Below, piece by piece: positions 7,652-18,157 of a stretch of 62,114 nt of DNA. The notes under the pieces were generated by a model, which was not told the origin of the DNA, did no database searches, and saw only the letters and a list, made by a program, of their open reading frames with translations. The position numbers and the translations under genes were made by a program. Within the stretch, counting starts at the first letter, position 1; the number at the start of each line of letters is the position of its first letter. The DNA is taken from NCBI GenBank assembly GCA_015709215.1, contig JACCQN010000018.1:1-62114 (forward strand), written 5' to 3'. The DNA comes from Bacteroidales bacterium. GTDB taxonomy: Bacteria; Bacteroidota; Bacteroidia; Bacteroidales; F082.

Positions 7652-9199
7652 ATGAAGACAATAGTCAAATATTACATTATGAGCCTAGGCCTTTTCGTAA
7701 TGTCTTTTGCCCTTTTTGCACAACAAAATACTTTTGATTCCCGAAATGGCATGATTGAAAATGAAAACAATCAGATTGAGTATAGCTATTGCTATACAAC
7801 GGGTTCAAATGAAATAATTACATTAATTTGGGATGTGAAGCCTCTGCAAGAAAATGGTGATATTGTTGGCTGTAATGTGTTTAAACGAATTAATTTGAAT
7901 GATGAACCGATTCAGATTAATGAAAGCTTAATCACTTCATTAAATGAACATTACAGCTTTTCTGACCATACTATCTCCGATCCGTTTTCTGCACCCTATT
8001 ACGACATACAAGTAATTTCTGATTCTGATACGCTTATACTTACGCAGATTCAGGCAAATTGGCTGCTGGATTTCAAAGTTGCCAATGCCGAATCGTTGGA
8101 AATGCTTGTGCGACCATGGCTAATGCCGTCATTAAAAGAATTATTGCACATCAAAGTATTTGCCGATGGGATATTCGTAACTGATATAAATTGGGAATTT
8201 GATGAGCCCATTCTTTTACCTTTAGCGGTTTATTATCCTGGTATTTGCTATGAATTCATTCCAGTTTATTCCGAATGTTCAGGCCCTTCATTTGAAGTAT
8301 GTGATTCTTTTATCCAGTATCAGTTCTCTCTTTTAAAGCCATTTCCTGTGGCTGGTGCCAGCTGGTATTACGACTATTTGAATTTTTATGTCAGCGGCTA
8401 TATCCATATCTGGCATACCAGCGACACCATTATTCAGGGAATGCCGGCAGGTATAGTGAAGAAGAAAGGGTATTATTATAACCAGGATATCCAAAGCTAT
8501 TACCAGCAGGATTTAGGTAAAGAGTACTTCTCCACCGATGGAGATCGGGTGTATGTTTACCGCCACGAGCAGTTTTATACACTCTGGGATTTTTCTGCTG
8601 AGGTGGGCGATAGCTGGGTAATCCCGGGTTCGAATGATATGTTTTGCGACAGCACGGCTTTGGTCACAGTCGAAGAAACTGGCGATACTTTGATCAATGG
8701 TCAGTTGCTGCGCTGGTTCGCACTGGATTATTTTGGTGATGAAAACGGCCAATGGAATTACTACGGCAAGATAATTGAACGTTTTGGAGCTGAGAACGAC
8801 TATCTGCTGCCATCTCCAACATGCATGGCAGACGCGTTTGAAGGCGGCCCCTTGCGCTGCTATGAGGATGCAGATTTCGGGCTTTTTGAGACGGGAATTG
8901 CCCAAAGTTGTGATTACCTGGTAAATACCAATGAACTGGAGGCCAACATGGGATTTACCATGCATCCAAATCCGGCAACTGATGAGGTTTTAATACACTT
9001 ACAAACCAGTGCCGGCGATATGGAATATTTCGTGTATGGTATGGACGGACGCTTATGGCTCACAGGTAGTGAGCAATCAATCAAAAGCGACAAGCAAATT
9101 TTCACATTAAACACAAGCAGATTGCCAGCTGGTAGTTACATCCTTACCTTGAAAACAATGAGAGCTGTATTCAGCAAACCTTTGATGATCATGAGGTGA
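7652..9199 (+). CDS. Large secreted protein with type IX secretion sorting domain
   Basis: The 515-residue protein has a signal peptide (MKTIVKYYIMSLGLFVMSFALFAQ). An N-terminal half of about 200 residues contains a beta-sandwich-like stretch (ITLIWDVKPLQENGDIVGCNVF). A middle domain has the WYYDYLNFYVSGYIHIWH and LRCYEDADFG landmarks, and the last 75 residues are a T9SS type A sorting domain (MHPNPATDEVLIHL, MDGRLWL, SRLPAGSYILTLK). The middle and C-terminal parts match the protein at 1914-2828 in order and spacing, so this is a longer paralogue with an added N-terminal domain. It is predicted to be surface-attached or released; no enzyme motif is recognised. Confidence 0.85.
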   Translation: MKTIVKYYIMSLGLFVMSFALFAQQNTFDSRNGMIENENNQIEYSYCYTTGSNEIITLIWDVKPLQENGDIVGCNVFKRINLNDEPIQINESLITSLNEHYSFSDHTISDPFSAPYYDIQVISDSDTLILTQIQANWLLDFKVANAESLEMLVRPWLMPSLKELLHIKVFADGIFVTDINWEFDEPILLPLAVYYPGICYEFIPVYSECSGPSFEVCDSFIQYQFSLLKPFPVAGASWYYDYLNFYVSGYIHIWHTSDTIIQGMPAGIVKKKGYYYNQDIQSYYQQDLGKEYFSTDGDRVYVYRHEQFYTLWDFSAEVGDSWVIPGSNDMFCDSTALVTVEETGDTLINGQLLRWFALDYFGDENGQWNYYGKIIERFGAENDYLLPSPTCMADAFEGGPLRCYEDADFGLFETGIAQSCDYLVNTNELEANMGFTMHPNPATDEVLIHLQTSAGDMEYFVYGMDGRLWLTGSEQSIKSDKQIFTLNTSRLPAGSYILTLKTMRAVFSKPLMIMR

Positions 9200-9345
9200 G
9201 GTTGTTGATGGGAATAAGGGAAGTATCTTTTAATTTCAAACCAGACGCAACTATAGAAAACGTTGGCGTTCATTGTAGGACACCCAGAAACATTGTCAGA
9301 ATATGAAGAATTTTGTTACTTTTAAAATCCTTAAAATGGTCTAAA

Positions 9346-10232
9346 ATGAGTAAAACAAAATTGAATGTAAATGAGTTGAAATTGTTCTTTACAAACAAAA
9401 TGAAGAAGAATATATCTCATTAACAGACATGGCAAAATTCAGAGATTCTGAAAGGACAAATTACATCATCCAAAACTGGATGCGAACAAGAAACACAATT
9501 GAATTTTTAGGGCTTTGGGAACAACTGAAAAATCTAAATTTTAATAGCATCGAATTCGATGCCTTTAGAAATGAATCTGGGTCAAATAGCTTTACTCTAA
9601 CTCCGAAAAAATGGATTGAAGCAACAAATTCTATCGGAATAATTTCAAAATCCGGCAGATGCAGATATGGAGGCACTTATGCTCATAAAGACATTGCCTT
9701 TGAATTTGCATCATGGATAAGCCCGACATTCAAACTTTACTTGATTACTGAATACCAAAGGTTAAAGGAAATTGAAACAAATCAATATAATCTTGAATGG
9801 AATGTTAAAAGGATTTTGAGCAAAACAAATTACTATATTCATACAGATGCAGTTAAAAACTTCATTCTTCCAAATAAGAACTATGAAAAAGACAGGGAAT
9901 GGATAGCATACGCAGAAGAAGCTGATTTGTTAAATGTTGCTCTTTTTAACTGTACTGCAAAAGATTGGAGAGAAGTAAATCCGGATTTAGCAAAGAAATC
10001 AATGAATATAAGAGATATTGCCAGCATAAACGAACTTGCCATTTTGTCGAATCTTGAGACTTTAAATGCTCAAATGATTAAAGAAAAGGTGAGTAAAACT
10101 GACAGGTTCATAAAATTGAGGGAAATAGCAAAATATCAATTATCAGTGTTGAACGAGAAAGACTTTATGAAAGCATTGAAGAAACGGAATGACAATGTTT
10201 ATGTCGAGAAAAAGAAAAGACTGGAAGAATAA
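9346..10232 (+). pseudogene. KilA-N domain protein, frameshifted near its N-terminus
   Basis: From 9429 a 267-residue frame encodes a KilA-N protein (KFRDSERTNYIIQNWM, then GTYAHKDIAFEFASWIS), a DNA-binding domain common in phage and mobile elements. The conserved family start (NEEEYISLTDMAKFR) extends upstream of that ATG in the same frame to 9375, where a TGA at 9372 blocks it. A proper start, ATG 9346 (MSKTKLNVN), lies in another frame, and one missing base near 9372-9375 would join the two. The gene is therefore probably disrupted by a one-base deletion, or the sequence has an error. If translation starts at ATG 9429 the domain lacks its first strand. The attC-like palindrome directly behind suggests acquisition as a cassette. 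Confidence 0.75.
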
Positions 10233-10234
10233 AC

Positions 10235-10369
10235 AACGAAACGCCAACATGCGGTCATAGCCAATAAGGGTTTCAGTGGTATGCGAAGGTTTGTAGCCCG
10301 CTTCAACTTTTCGTGTATCTTGATAGGTAATTCGCCCGCAATCCCTTACTGGCCATACCGCCAAACGTT
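10235..10369 (+). repeat. Large imperfect palindrome resembling an integron attC site
   Basis: Immediately after the KilA-N stop lies a structured element of about 135 bases. The arms at 10251-10270 and 10343-10361 pair over 19 positions with two mismatches and one extra base (C10256), the extrahelical-base pattern seen in attC sites. The outer ends AACG (10235-10238) and CGTT (10366-10369) also pair. The sequence ends CGTTATAC, close to but not equal to the attC core GTTRRRY. No integron integrase is visible. A minus-strand frame across it (10143-10364) is probably spurious. Confidence 0.45.
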
Positions 10370-10519
10370 ATACATTAACTCAATTTGTTTTGAACGAAAC
10401 ACCATCACTCAAATACGTACAGAAAACCTCAAGCTAAAACCTTCACGCTAAGCGAGGAAAGTATGCTTAGCAAAGTAAAATTAATTTCGGCAGAGCTCAT
10501 GGGCATTCCTTTCCGCAAA

Positions 10520-10550
10520 GACTTTCGCCCTTTGGTCTTTCAAAGGGCAA
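10520..10550 (+). repeat. Left copy of 31-base direct repeat A (hairpin-forming)
   Basis: This 31-base stretch matches 12684-12714 with one mismatch, in the same orientation, on the other side of the ABC-F gene. Internally it contains a perfect 8-bp hairpin (gccctttg / caaagggc) with a six-base loop. In the right copy the stem is partly broken. Confidence 0.8.
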
Positions 10551-10634
10551 AAATTGTTTCAAATATTAATGCTGTGGAAATGTTTTAAATGGAATATTTA
10601 AGCATTAATGGTTTTCTTGCAGCAAATTACCAGT

Positions 10635-10675
10635 GCTGCCGCCCCCTCTTTTATGCGGGGCTGCACCTTCATCCT
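10635..10675 (+). repeat. Left copy of direct repeat B
   Basis: This 41-base stretch aligns with 12804-12844 at roughly 80% with a small gap; both contain ttatgcg, the string gctgcacctt and then atcct. Together with repeat A it shows that the flanks of the ABC-F gene share ancestry. Confidence 0.65.
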
Positions 10676-10942
10676 TTTCTTTTACCATATTTTTATAATT
10701 TGTAAAGTGATCTGAATATATAATCCATGAATAAACTCACAAATAATTATAACCAAATGAGATTATATTCATAAAAAGTTATACTTTTGAAATACAAAAT
10801 GTACCTGAGAAATGTAAAATAGACATCCTGAAATGGATTAATTCAGAAAACGTGATTGTTTACTTCAAACCCCTGGATTAGTTGGTTTTAAAAGGCATAA
10901 ACTCAATCATTCAAAACCAGCCTAACCGCAACAAATTAAACT

Positions 10943-10950
10943 TACCTTTG
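10943..10950 (+). promoter_or_regulatory. -7 box of ABC-F gene promoter
   Basis: TACCTTTG matches the Bacteroidota -7 consensus TAnnTTTG and lies 31 bases before the ATG at 10982. No clear -33 TTTG is present at the expected spacing. Confidence 0.5.
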
Positions 10951-10972
10951 CAGCCGCCTAAGCATCAAATAA

Positions 10973-12595
<1,623 letters not shown>

Positions 12596-12683
12596 TTTTT
12601 TTGGCAGAGAGCGTTGGGCAATCCTTCCTGCTGACGCAGTCAGGCAAGTCCGTAAAGTTTACCTCCCGACTAGAAGGAGGCAG

Positions 12684-12714
12684 GACTTTCGCCCTGTGGT
12701 CTTTCAAAGGGCAA
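12684..12714 (+). repeat. Right copy of direct repeat A
   Basis: Matches 10520-10550 with one mismatch (T to G at the eighth stem position region), same orientation, downstream of the ABC-F gene. Confidence 0.8.
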
Positions 12715-12803
12715 GAAAATGGATGAATTCTCAAAACATATAAACGTTGCTATAAGGTGTTTTTTAATACGTTAATTGAATTCGTCCCAACATATATGCC
12801 GTT

Positions 12804-12844
12804 GCTGCGTGCCCCATCATTTATGCGCGCTGCACCTTGATCCT
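12804..12844 (+). repeat. Right copy of direct repeat B
   Basis: Aligns with 10635-10675 at roughly 80% with a small gap, same orientation; the distance from repeat A to repeat B is similar on both sides. Confidence 0.65.
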
Positions 12845-13219
12845 ATTAATTACCTTTTCAATAAATATTATCCCGGCTCTGTCGCTATGTATTACCTTTA
12901 ATAGGGCGATTCTGAAATTAATATTGAGAAGCTAAATAGCACTAACTACTATTGCAGGCAGTTTTAATCCAAACATCAAATCGTCTTGAGATCGTGGAGT
13001 TTTGTAATCCGTATCCTTGAAAACAGATAACTTGCAGCAACCACATGCTAAGTTTTGTGGGTAATAAATTACCTTCAATTACATAAAAACCTATAAATTT
13101 GGCAAGAGGAATTTGTGATGCTATAAAATCACTTTCTTTGACTTGTGTAATGTTTTTTGTGTTGTATGTGTTGTATTAGTAATGTTTTACCTTAAAGTAA
13201 AAAACAAAAAGCTACCCTG

Positions 13220-14185
13220 ATGTTAAAAATAGCCTTACTTCTCTCAATGCTTTTTCAGCTTGTTGCTACAATTCTTGCTATCAGCTTAATACGGCGTACA
13301 AAATTTAACATTTCATGGATATTAATTTCCTGTGCCTTTATTTTAATGGCTCTACGAAGATTATTTGAGTTTTCTGACTTTTTCTGGGAATCGAAATTAT
13401 TTCTAAAGGAAGAAATAAATGGTTGGATTGGAGTTCTGATTTCGTTGTTTGTTTTTGTGGGGGTAATTTTCATTAAAAAGATTTTTAATCTTCAGGACGA
13501 GATTGAAGTATTACGAGAGGAGAATGAGAAAAAAATCTTGTCTGCCGTTATTAACACGGAGGAAAAGGCAAGGCAAAGATTTGCCCGGGAATTACACGAT
13601 GGAATGGGGCCGGTGCTATCCTCTATTAAAATGACACTGAGCGCTGTGAACAAAGAGAACCTGACGCCGATGAACCTTAAAATTATTGAAACCGCGCACA
13701 ACGCAGCAAGTAATTCTATTGTTACGCTAAAAGAAATTGCCAATAATATGAGCCCGCACCTGTTAACAAATTATAGTTTGAAACATGCCCTGGATACCTT
13801 GGCATCTCAGCTTTTTACGCAAAAAAACATTGGGCATGAATTTGATTTTCAAATAGATGAAAAACACCTGTCGGATGAAATGAATATCAATTTCTACCGG
13901 ATTATTTCGGAATTAATGAACAACAGCTTCGTTCATGCCAATCCACAAAAAGTATATTTAGAGGTTAAAGAGGAAGATTCCTACATCCATATCCGTTATT
14001 TGGATGACGGTAAAGGTTTTGAATACGATTCGAGGAACAAAAAGTTCAGCGATACAGGTATGGGAATGAACAATATTTTCTCGCGAACTAAATCACTAAA
14101 CGGTCATTATTCAATTGTAACAGCGCCAGGGCATGGGTTTTTAATCGAATTTTATTTCCCATTAAACAAAACAAACAATGAATAA
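13220..14185 (+). CDS. Membrane-bound NarX-type sensor histidine kinase
   Basis: The 321-residue protein has three N-terminal membrane segments (about 1-25, 29-48, 67-87) with almost no periplasmic loop, then a short coiled coil. A HisKA_3 domain follows with phospho-acceptor FARELHDGMGPVLSSIK, and an HATPase_c domain with N box ELMNNSFVHA, DDGKGF and GMGMNNIFSR. With no extracytoplasmic sensor domain it may sense a membrane signal or a partner protein. It overlaps the response regulator by 8 bases. The porin and Pst genes downstream suggest control of phosphate uptake, in place of a PhoR-type kinase; that link is inferred from position only. Confidence 0.9.
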   Translation: MLKIALLLSMLFQLVATILAISLIRRTKFNISWILISCAFILMALRRLFEFSDFFWESKLFLKEEINGWIGVLISLFVFVGVIFIKKIFNLQDEIEVLREENEKKILSAVINTEEKARQRFARELHDGMGPVLSSIKMTLSAVNKENLTPMNLKIIETAHNAASNSIVTLKEIANNMSPHLLTNYSLKHALDTLASQLFTQKNIGHEFDFQIDEKHLSDEMNINFYRIISELMNNSFVHANPQKVYLEVKEEDSYIHIRYLDDGKGFEYDSRNKKFSDTGMGMNNIFSRTKSLNGHYSIVTAPGHGFLIEFYFPLNKTNNE

Positions 14186-14819
14186 AGTTGATATTTATAT
14201 TGTTGACGATCATGGCCTGTTTAGGCAAGGATTGAAATTGTTGCTCTCAAACCTTAGTTTTATTGATAAAATATTTGAAGCTAACAATGGAGAGGAGTTT
14301 ATCACAGGTTTAAAAAACAATCCGGTTGATGTGGCTTTAGTTGACATTGAAATGCCGGTTATGAATGGAATTGAAGCGACTAAACGGGCACGAGAAATTC
14401 AACCGGGCATTAAAATCCTTGCGTTGTCGATGTATTCCGACAAAAATTATTACCTGAGTATGATTGATGCAGGAGCCTGTGGCTTTCTGCTGAAGAATTC
14501 CAATTTTGAGGAAGTTGAAAAAGCAATTACAGATGTGTGTAACGACAAAAGCTACATCTCCATCGAAATCCTGAACGATATTATGAAATATCCGGACAAA
14601 GCTAATTTAAACGTTTTTGAAAGTGAATTAACCGAGCGGGAAACGGAAGTTTTGTTGCTTATATGTAAAGGTCAAACAAACAACGAAATTGCTGACAAGC
14701 TGGTTCTAAGCAAACGTACAGTGGATAAACACCGGGAAAATCTTCTGCTCAAAACACAATCGAAAAATACGGCCAATCTGGTTATTTATGCTATAAAGAA
14801 CGGGTTGCTGCAAATTTGA
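14178..14819 (+). CDS. NarL/FixJ-type response regulator
   Basis: The 213-residue protein has a receiver domain with the acidic pair DDH near the N-terminus, phospho-acceptor Asp in ALVDIEMPVMNG, and later LALSMYSD and LLKNS. The C-terminal LuxR-type helix-turn-helix reads LTERETEVLLLICKGQTNNE and continues to SKRTVDKHRENLL. It is co-transcribed with the kinase at 13220 and probably activates or represses nearby promoters when phosphorylated. The porin gene starts 112 bases downstream and has its own -7-like box, so it is a plausible target. Confidence 0.92.
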   Translation: MNKVDIYIVDDHGLFRQGLKLLLSNLSFIDKIFEANNGEEFITGLKNNPVDVALVDIEMPVMNGIEATKRAREIQPGIKILALSMYSDKNYYLSMIDAGACGFLLKNSNFEEVEKAITDVCNDKSYISIEILNDIMKYPDKANLNVFESELTERETEVLLLICKGQTNNEIADKLVLSKRTVDKHRENLLLKTQSKNTANLVIYAIKNGLLQI

Positions 14820-14930
14820 ATAATAGTTTAATACGTTTAAAGACGTAGTAGGAAATTTACGTTTTTATACTGTTCCCTGTCTGATTTAAGCAAAATACTT
14901 TTGTAAAAATAATTTTTGATTGCAAAAGTA

Positions 14931-16244
14931 ATGGTTGAAAACAGTAGGCGTTTAAAAACAATCTCGCTTCCGGAGAGGTTAAATTTCACCCCAAAATCAA
15001 GTGTTTTTTATATTTTTTTTGTAATCTGTTTAGTAGCCAAAGACGGATTTGCACAATTTTCGGTTGATGCCCAATACCGAAATCGTTTTGAATTACGCAA
15101 TGGGTATAAGCAGCTTGCGGCAGAAGGAACAACCCCGGCAATATTTATCTCGCAGCGTACAAGATTATCTTTTGATTTCGATAGCGATAAATTAAAACTC
15201 AAGTTTACTCCGCAGGACGTGAGAGTTTGGGGCGACGAACAACTGAGTAGTTCTACCGGTGTTTTTGGCAATAATGCCTCGCTTGATTTGTTTGAAGCCT
15301 TTGTGCAGATTAAAACAAGCCAAAAAGGCTGGTTGTCGGTAGGCCGGCAGCAACTGGTTTACGACAATCAACGTATTTTTGCTACCCGCAACTGGAATCA
15401 AAATGGAATAGCCTACGATGCTATTGTTTACAAGTGGAATGCTGAGAATTGGGAAGTCCATATAGGTAGCAGTTGGAACTCAACCGGACAAAATACCACA
15501 GATAACTTCTACGACCCTAATCGCATTAAATCGTTGAATTTTATATGGGCAAAGCATCGTATTTCAGAAGCCTGGGAATTTTCTGTTTCACACGTGGCTT
15601 CCGGTGTCACAAAGTCACCAACAGAAAATAAACTTTATTTCAGGCAAACAAGCGGTGTTTATTCAAACTACAAAAAAAATGGGTTTACCATTTTGGGTAA
15701 TTTTTATTACCAGTTCGGAAAAAACAACACAGGAAAAAAAGTGAGCGCCTGGCTGGCTGATGCAGATGTTTCGTATAAAACCGGAAAAGTTACTCCGGGA
15801 ATTGGCGTAAGCTACTTGTCGGGAAATAACCATGTAAATGGTCAAACAGACAATTTGTTCGATGTATTGTATGGTGCACGCCATCGTTTTTTCGGAGGGA
15901 TTGATTATTTCAACAATTTTGCTTCTCACACAAAACAGGGCGGACTGGTTGATTACTATTTTTATGTGAATTTGAAACTAAGCTCCAAAACGAGCCTGAA
16001 AAATACCGGTCATTATTTTGCCTTGACACAAACCAATGAGAATACACCTTCTGCTAAAAATTTAGGATACGAAAACGATATCGTGTTAAAAAACAGTTTT
16101 TCGAACTGGGGATCATTAGAATTCGGTTATTCATTTTTTCTGCCAACCAACTCGCTGAAAACTATTCAGGATGTTCCCGATAGTAAGTTTTCGCAATTTT
16201 TGTATGTACAACTAACTGTAACGCCGGTTTTATTCAGAAATTAA
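14931..16244 (+). CDS. Alginate-export-like outer-membrane porin
   Basis: I start at ATG 14931 (437 residues) rather than TTG 14916. The N-terminus has an unusually long basic stretch before the hydrophobic signal segment (FYIFFVICLVAKDGFAQ). The mature protein opens FSVDAQYRNRFELRNGYK, then RTRLSFDFDSDKLKLKFTPQ and WLSVGRQQLVYDNQRIF, as in alginate_exp-type barrels, and ends with an aromatic barrel strand. Substrate is unknown; placed before pstS it may admit phosphate or another anion. A TACTTTTG box (TAnnTTTG) lies shortly upstream, near 14896-14903. Confidence 0.82.
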   Translation: MVENSRRLKTISLPERLNFTPKSSVFYIFFVICLVAKDGFAQFSVDAQYRNRFELRNGYKQLAAEGTTPAIFISQRTRLSFDFDSDKLKLKFTPQDVRVWGDEQLSSSTGVFGNNASLDLFEAFVQIKTSQKGWLSVGRQQLVYDNQRIFATRNWNQNGIAYDAIVYKWNAENWEVHIGSSWNSTGQNTTDNFYDPNRIKSLNFIWAKHRISEAWEFSVSHVASGVTKSPTENKLYFRQTSGVYSNYKKNGFTILGNFYYQFGKNNTGKKVSAWLADADVSYKTGKVTPGIGVSYLSGNNHVNGQTDNLFDVLYGARHRFFGGIDYFNNFASHTKQGGLVDYYFYVNLKLSSKTSLKNTGHYFALTQTNENTPSAKNLGYENDIVLKNSFSNWGSLEFGYSFFLPTNSLKTIQDVPDSKFSQFLYVQLTVTPVLFRN

Positions 16245-16273
16245 AGTGTAATAACCAATAAAATTTTTGGGAT

Positions 16274-17215
16274 ATGAGAACAACAAAAAGTGTCATGATT
16301 TTAGCCGTCATCATTCTGCTGGCAGCTTGCACTTCTTCAAAAAAGAAAGAACAAACCATCAGTCTTTCAGGAGCTTTCGCACTGTATCCCCTTGTTGTTA
16401 AATGGAGTGAAGAATACCAAAAAGAGAATCCTGAGGTACGATTTAATATTTCTGCCGGTGGCGCCGGAAAAGGAATGGCCGACGCACTTTCGGGCACGGT
16501 TGACCTGGGCATGTTTTCTCGCGAAATTGCACAGGCCGAAATCGATAAAGGCGTTTGGTGGGTTGGCGTTACAAAGGATGCCGTTATTCCAACGATAAAC
16601 GCTGCCAGTCCGGTTGTTGAGATTCTAAAAAAAAGGGGTGTAACACAGGCAGAATTTCATGGGCTATATATTGAAGGAAAGTATTCGAACTGGAATCAGC
16701 TTCCGGGAATAACAACAGACCAAACGATTAATGTTTTTACCCGTTCTGATGCCTGTGGCGCAGCCGGAACATGGGCAGCTTACCTTGGAGGGGCACAGGA
16801 AGATTTGAAAGGAGTTGGCGTGTTTGGCGACCCCGGATTAGCAGATGCTGTGGTAAAAGATGTGAAAGGAATAGGGTTTAATAATACCATTTACCTGTAC
16901 GATTTAAAAACCGGAAGAAAGAATCAGGGGATTGAAGTAATCCCGATTGACGTAAACGAAAATGGTAAACTAGATGAGGAAGAAAATTTTTACGACAAGT
17001 TTGATCAGGTGCTGGCTGCCATCGCCGAAGGAAAATATCCATCGCCACCTGCGCGCGAACTTTATTTGGTTGCCAAAGGAAAACCAACAAAAAAAGCCAC
17101 GCTCGATTTCCTGAGATGGGTAATAACTAAAGGGCAAAAGTTTGTGCCGGAAGCCGGATACGTTCCATTGTCTCGTTCGAGGTTAGATGAACAACTCAAA
17201 AAGCTCGACAATTAG
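16274..17215 (+). CDS. pstS: Phosphate ABC transporter substrate-binding lipoprotein
   Basis: The 313-residue protein has a lipoprotein signal with lipobox LLAAC (Cys20) and a PBP-like domain. Its features are SGAFALYPLVVKWSEEY, FNISAGGAGKGMADALSG, VDLGMFSREI and FTRSDACGAAGTWAAYLGG. The RSD-x-x-G ligand segment supports oxyanion binding, with phosphate most likely given pstC, pstA and pstB downstream. The loop DACGAAGTW differs from the classical DGSGTT of E. coli PstS, so affinity or specificity may differ. It is the first gene of the Pst group and starts 29 bases after the porin stop. Confidence 0.88.
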   Translation: MRTTKSVMILAVIILLAACTSSKKKEQTISLSGAFALYPLVVKWSEEYQKENPEVRFNISAGGAGKGMADALSGTVDLGMFSREIAQAEIDKGVWWVGVTKDAVIPTINAASPVVEILKKRGVTQAEFHGLYIEGKYSNWNQLPGITTDQTINVFTRSDACGAAGTWAAYLGGAQEDLKGVGVFGDPGLADAVVKDVKGIGFNNTIYLYDLKTGRKNQGIEVIPIDVNENGKLDEEENFYDKFDQVLAAIAEGKYPSPPARELYLVAKGKPTKKATLDFLRWVITKGQKFVPEAGYVPLSRSRLDEQLKKLDN

Positions 17216-17269
17216 CTTTTGAAAATGTTCTCTTTAAAAGCGTTGAATGATAACCAAAAAAAGTAAAAT

Positions 17270-18157
17270 ATGAACAAAAAAAGGAGGTTAACTGATTCAT
17301 TGGTTAACATCTGGATGCGGGGGGGCTTGTATATTTTACTGTCTATCCCTGTTTTCATAGGAATTGGATTGTACTGGAAAGCTGCCCCGCTTTTAAATGA
17401 ACATTCGCTGACGGAGCTGATTTTTTCTTCGAAATGGTTTCCCATGAGAGGTGAATTCGGTTTTTTGCCTTTTATTTTCAGTTCGGTTTATGTAACCCTC
17501 CTGGCTTTTATCCTGTCGGCTCCCTTGTGTTTGTTTGCTGCTATTTATCTTACCCAGTTTGGCAAGATGCGATTGCTTAATTTTATGCTCCCGGTTATTG
17601 ATATCCTTGCCGGAATTCCATCGGTGGTTTATGGTGTATGGGGAATACTGGTAATCGTTCCGTTGGTTTCCGATAAAATTGCTCCATTTTTTGGCACTAT
17701 CAGTTCGGGTTACAGCTTACTGGCCGGTGGGATTGTTTTAGCCGTGATGTGTATTCCTTATATGTTGAATATGCTTATCGAAGTTTTCAATACTATTCCT
17801 GTGGGGATGAAAGAAGCCTCCCTGTCGTTGGGCGCTACACATTGGGAAATGGTAAAACATGTTATCATCCGAAAAGGCTTCCCCGGAATTATTTCAGCCT
17901 TTGGGTTGGGCATTGCTAAAGCTTTTGGCGAAACTATTGCCGTTTTAATGGTGGTTGGCAATACGCTCAATATAACACTATCGCCTTTTAAGGCTGGTTA
18001 TCCGCTACCTGCTTTGATTGCCAATAATTATGGTGAAATGATGTCGATACCCGATTACGACTCTGCGCTTATGTTTGCTGCTTTGCTCTTATTTGTTGTG
18101 ATTTTGATTATCAACCTGTTTTTTAGGTATTTTATTCATAAAACCGAAAAGATATGA
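17270..18157 (+). CDS. pstC: Phosphate ABC transporter permease PstC
   Basis: The 295-residue inner-membrane protein has six predicted membrane segments and the permease EAA loop (MKEASLSLGATHWEMVKHVI, then GLGIAKAFGETIAVLMVVGN). It forms the channel with PstA, energised by PstB, and receives phosphate from PstS. It starts 54 bases after pstS and overlaps pstA by 4 bases (ATGA). The N-terminal LVNIWMRGGLYILLSIPVFIG segment is typical of PstC. Confidence 0.92.
   Translation: MNKKRRLTDSLVNIWMRGGLYILLSIPVFIGIGLYWKAAPLLNEHSLTELIFSSKWFPMRGEFGFLPFIFSSVYVTLLAFILSAPLCLFAAIYLTQFGKMRLLNFMLPVIDILAGIPSVVYGVWGILVIVPLVSDKIAPFFGTISSGYSLLAGGIVLAVMCIPYMLNMLIEVFNTIPVGMKEASLSLGATHWEMVKHVIIRKGFPGIISAFGLGIAKAFGETIAVLMVVGNTLNITLSPFKAGYPLPALIANNYGEMMSIPDYDSALMFAALLLFVVILIINLFFRYFIHKTEKI

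Larger units (their letters stand above)
12596..13219. other. 624-base intergenic region without a gene
   Basis: It contains the right copies of repeats A and B and AT-rich DNA before the kinase gene. No reading frame, RNA gene or clear promoter was recognised. Confidence 0.5.

Noticed and set aside
10143-10364. Minus-strand frame of 73 codons across the attC-like palindrome
   Set aside because: It covers the inverted repeat and the KilA-N tail, has no ribosome site, and is best explained as a by-product of the repeat.
10525-10550. Repeat A hairpin as an intrinsic terminator
   Set aside because: The stem is good but is followed by an A-rich run, not Ts, on the strand of the genes around it.
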